Of a stretch of DNA of 40,083 nt, positions 39,890-40,083 are shown piece by piece. Made by a program: the position numbers and the translations under genes. The stretch covers positions 1 through 40,083 of the forward strand of contig JAITPR010000057.1 of assembly GCA_031289315.1 (NCBI GenBank). The letters run 5' to 3'. Position 1 is the stretch's first letter, and every line of letters begins with the position of its first letter. The notes beneath the pieces were generated by a model. The model worked only from the letters and a program-made list of their open reading frames with translations. It had not been told where the DNA came from and ran no database searches. This DNA is from Clostridiaceae bacterium. Lineage in GTDB: Bacteria > Bacillota > Clostridia > Christensenellales > CAG-917.

Positions 39890-40083
39890 TGGGGTGTAGA
39901 TTGTAAAATAAAGTGTCGCATAAAAAAAGAACTCCATTCTTCGGAGGCTTTGTACGCGCTCCTGCAAGAGGAATTGCAGGGCGGTAATATTACGCGCTTA
40001 AAAAAGCTATTGGAGAGCAACAAAAAGTCCGTGGATAACCTTATGAAAGTCTTAATGGCGGGTAAAGGCTCGGACTTAATTCT
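39890..40083 (+). pseudogene. Possible 5'-truncated serine-recombinase C-terminal fragment (runs off the window)
   Basis: After a TGA at 39887-39889 the frame is open to the window edge and encodes CKIKCRIKKELHSSEALYAL followed by LQEELQGGNITRLKKLLESN and KKSVDNLMKVLMAGKGSDLI. The basic/Leu heptads with VDNLMKVLMAGKG resemble the coiled coil after the zinc ribbon of large serine recombinases, whose usual pattern there is IDNLLxAIExG. There is no start codon or catalytic domain upstream within the window, so this would be a remnant or the tail of a decayed gene. The call rests on pattern only. Confidence 0.4.

Noticed and set aside
39787..39906. 39-codon frame starting ATG at 39787 (MVERKVLNKN...)
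   Set aside because: It has no clear SD and no recognised pattern, and it overlaps the spacer just before the recombinase-like frame. Chance cannot be excluded.

Overview
The window looks like a chromosomal stretch from an anaerobic, Gram-positive-type bacterium (Bacillota, probably class Clostridia). The evidence is the minus-strand gene order comM-dprA-topA-trmFO-hslV-hslU, which echoes the Bacillus/Clostridium dprA-topA-trmFO-(xerC)-hslV-hslU neighbourhood, a folate-type trmFO, SD sequences of the AGGAGG type, sigma-A-like promoters, and an anaerobe's oxygen-defence set (flavodiiron protein, mini-rubredoxin, desulfoferrodoxin). Species cannot be named from the sequence alone.

Layout. 1-2.1 kb: a membrane-anchored ComEC-like metallo-beta-lactamase-fold protein with a repetitive N-terminal tail. 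2.2-13.5 kb: a long minus-strand housekeeping run, comM, dprA, topA, trmFO, hslV, two zinc-ribbon membrane paralogues wedged between hslV and hslU, hslU, hisS. 13.6-16.5 kb: an acetyltransferase, a DUF6273-like protein and cytidine deaminase. 16.7-20.6 kb, plus strand: a secreted phosphodiesterase, a small membrane protein and the flavodiiron/rubredoxin/desulfoferrodoxin group. 20.8-21.2 kb: tmRNA with its own terminator. 21.3-29.9 kb: an accessory stretch directly downstream of tmRNA, holding a short AT-rich M28/M42-like peptidase, a 1431-residue repeat lipoprotein, a fructosamine-kinase-like phosphotransferase, a DUF4143-type ATPase with an odd start and a zinc-ribbon remnant. 29.9-38.3 kb, minus strand: an SDR reductase, two tandem membrane-anchored subtilases, an ABC-2 exporter pair and a GH16 lipoprotein. 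38.9-40.1 kb: a VOC-fold protein and, at the right edge, a possible serine-recombinase fragment.

The most unusual signal is not a gene. A family of imperfect palindromes of about 65 bp (arms resembling GGACAATCCGCGGTGAC, centre CTTGCCTGCCAAG next to AAAATATTTT) recurs at least six times plus one half copy, mostly just after stop codons, and two same-orientation copies bracket the giant lipoprotein gene. In addition, many different 35-74 bp tandem duplications are scattered through the window. Three of them copy the 3' coding end of a gene (hisS, trmFO, the DUF6273-like gene) into the downstream spacer, and two others form three-unit arrays inside the 5' leaders of the ABC-transporter and GH16 genes, between a good promoter and the start codon.

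Functionally, the minus-strand run combines DNA uptake/recombination (DprA, ComM), topology (TopA), tRNA modification and charging (TrmFO, HisS) and HslVU proteolysis. The plus-strand cluster removes oxygen and superoxide. The right half is mostly cell-surface and export functions.
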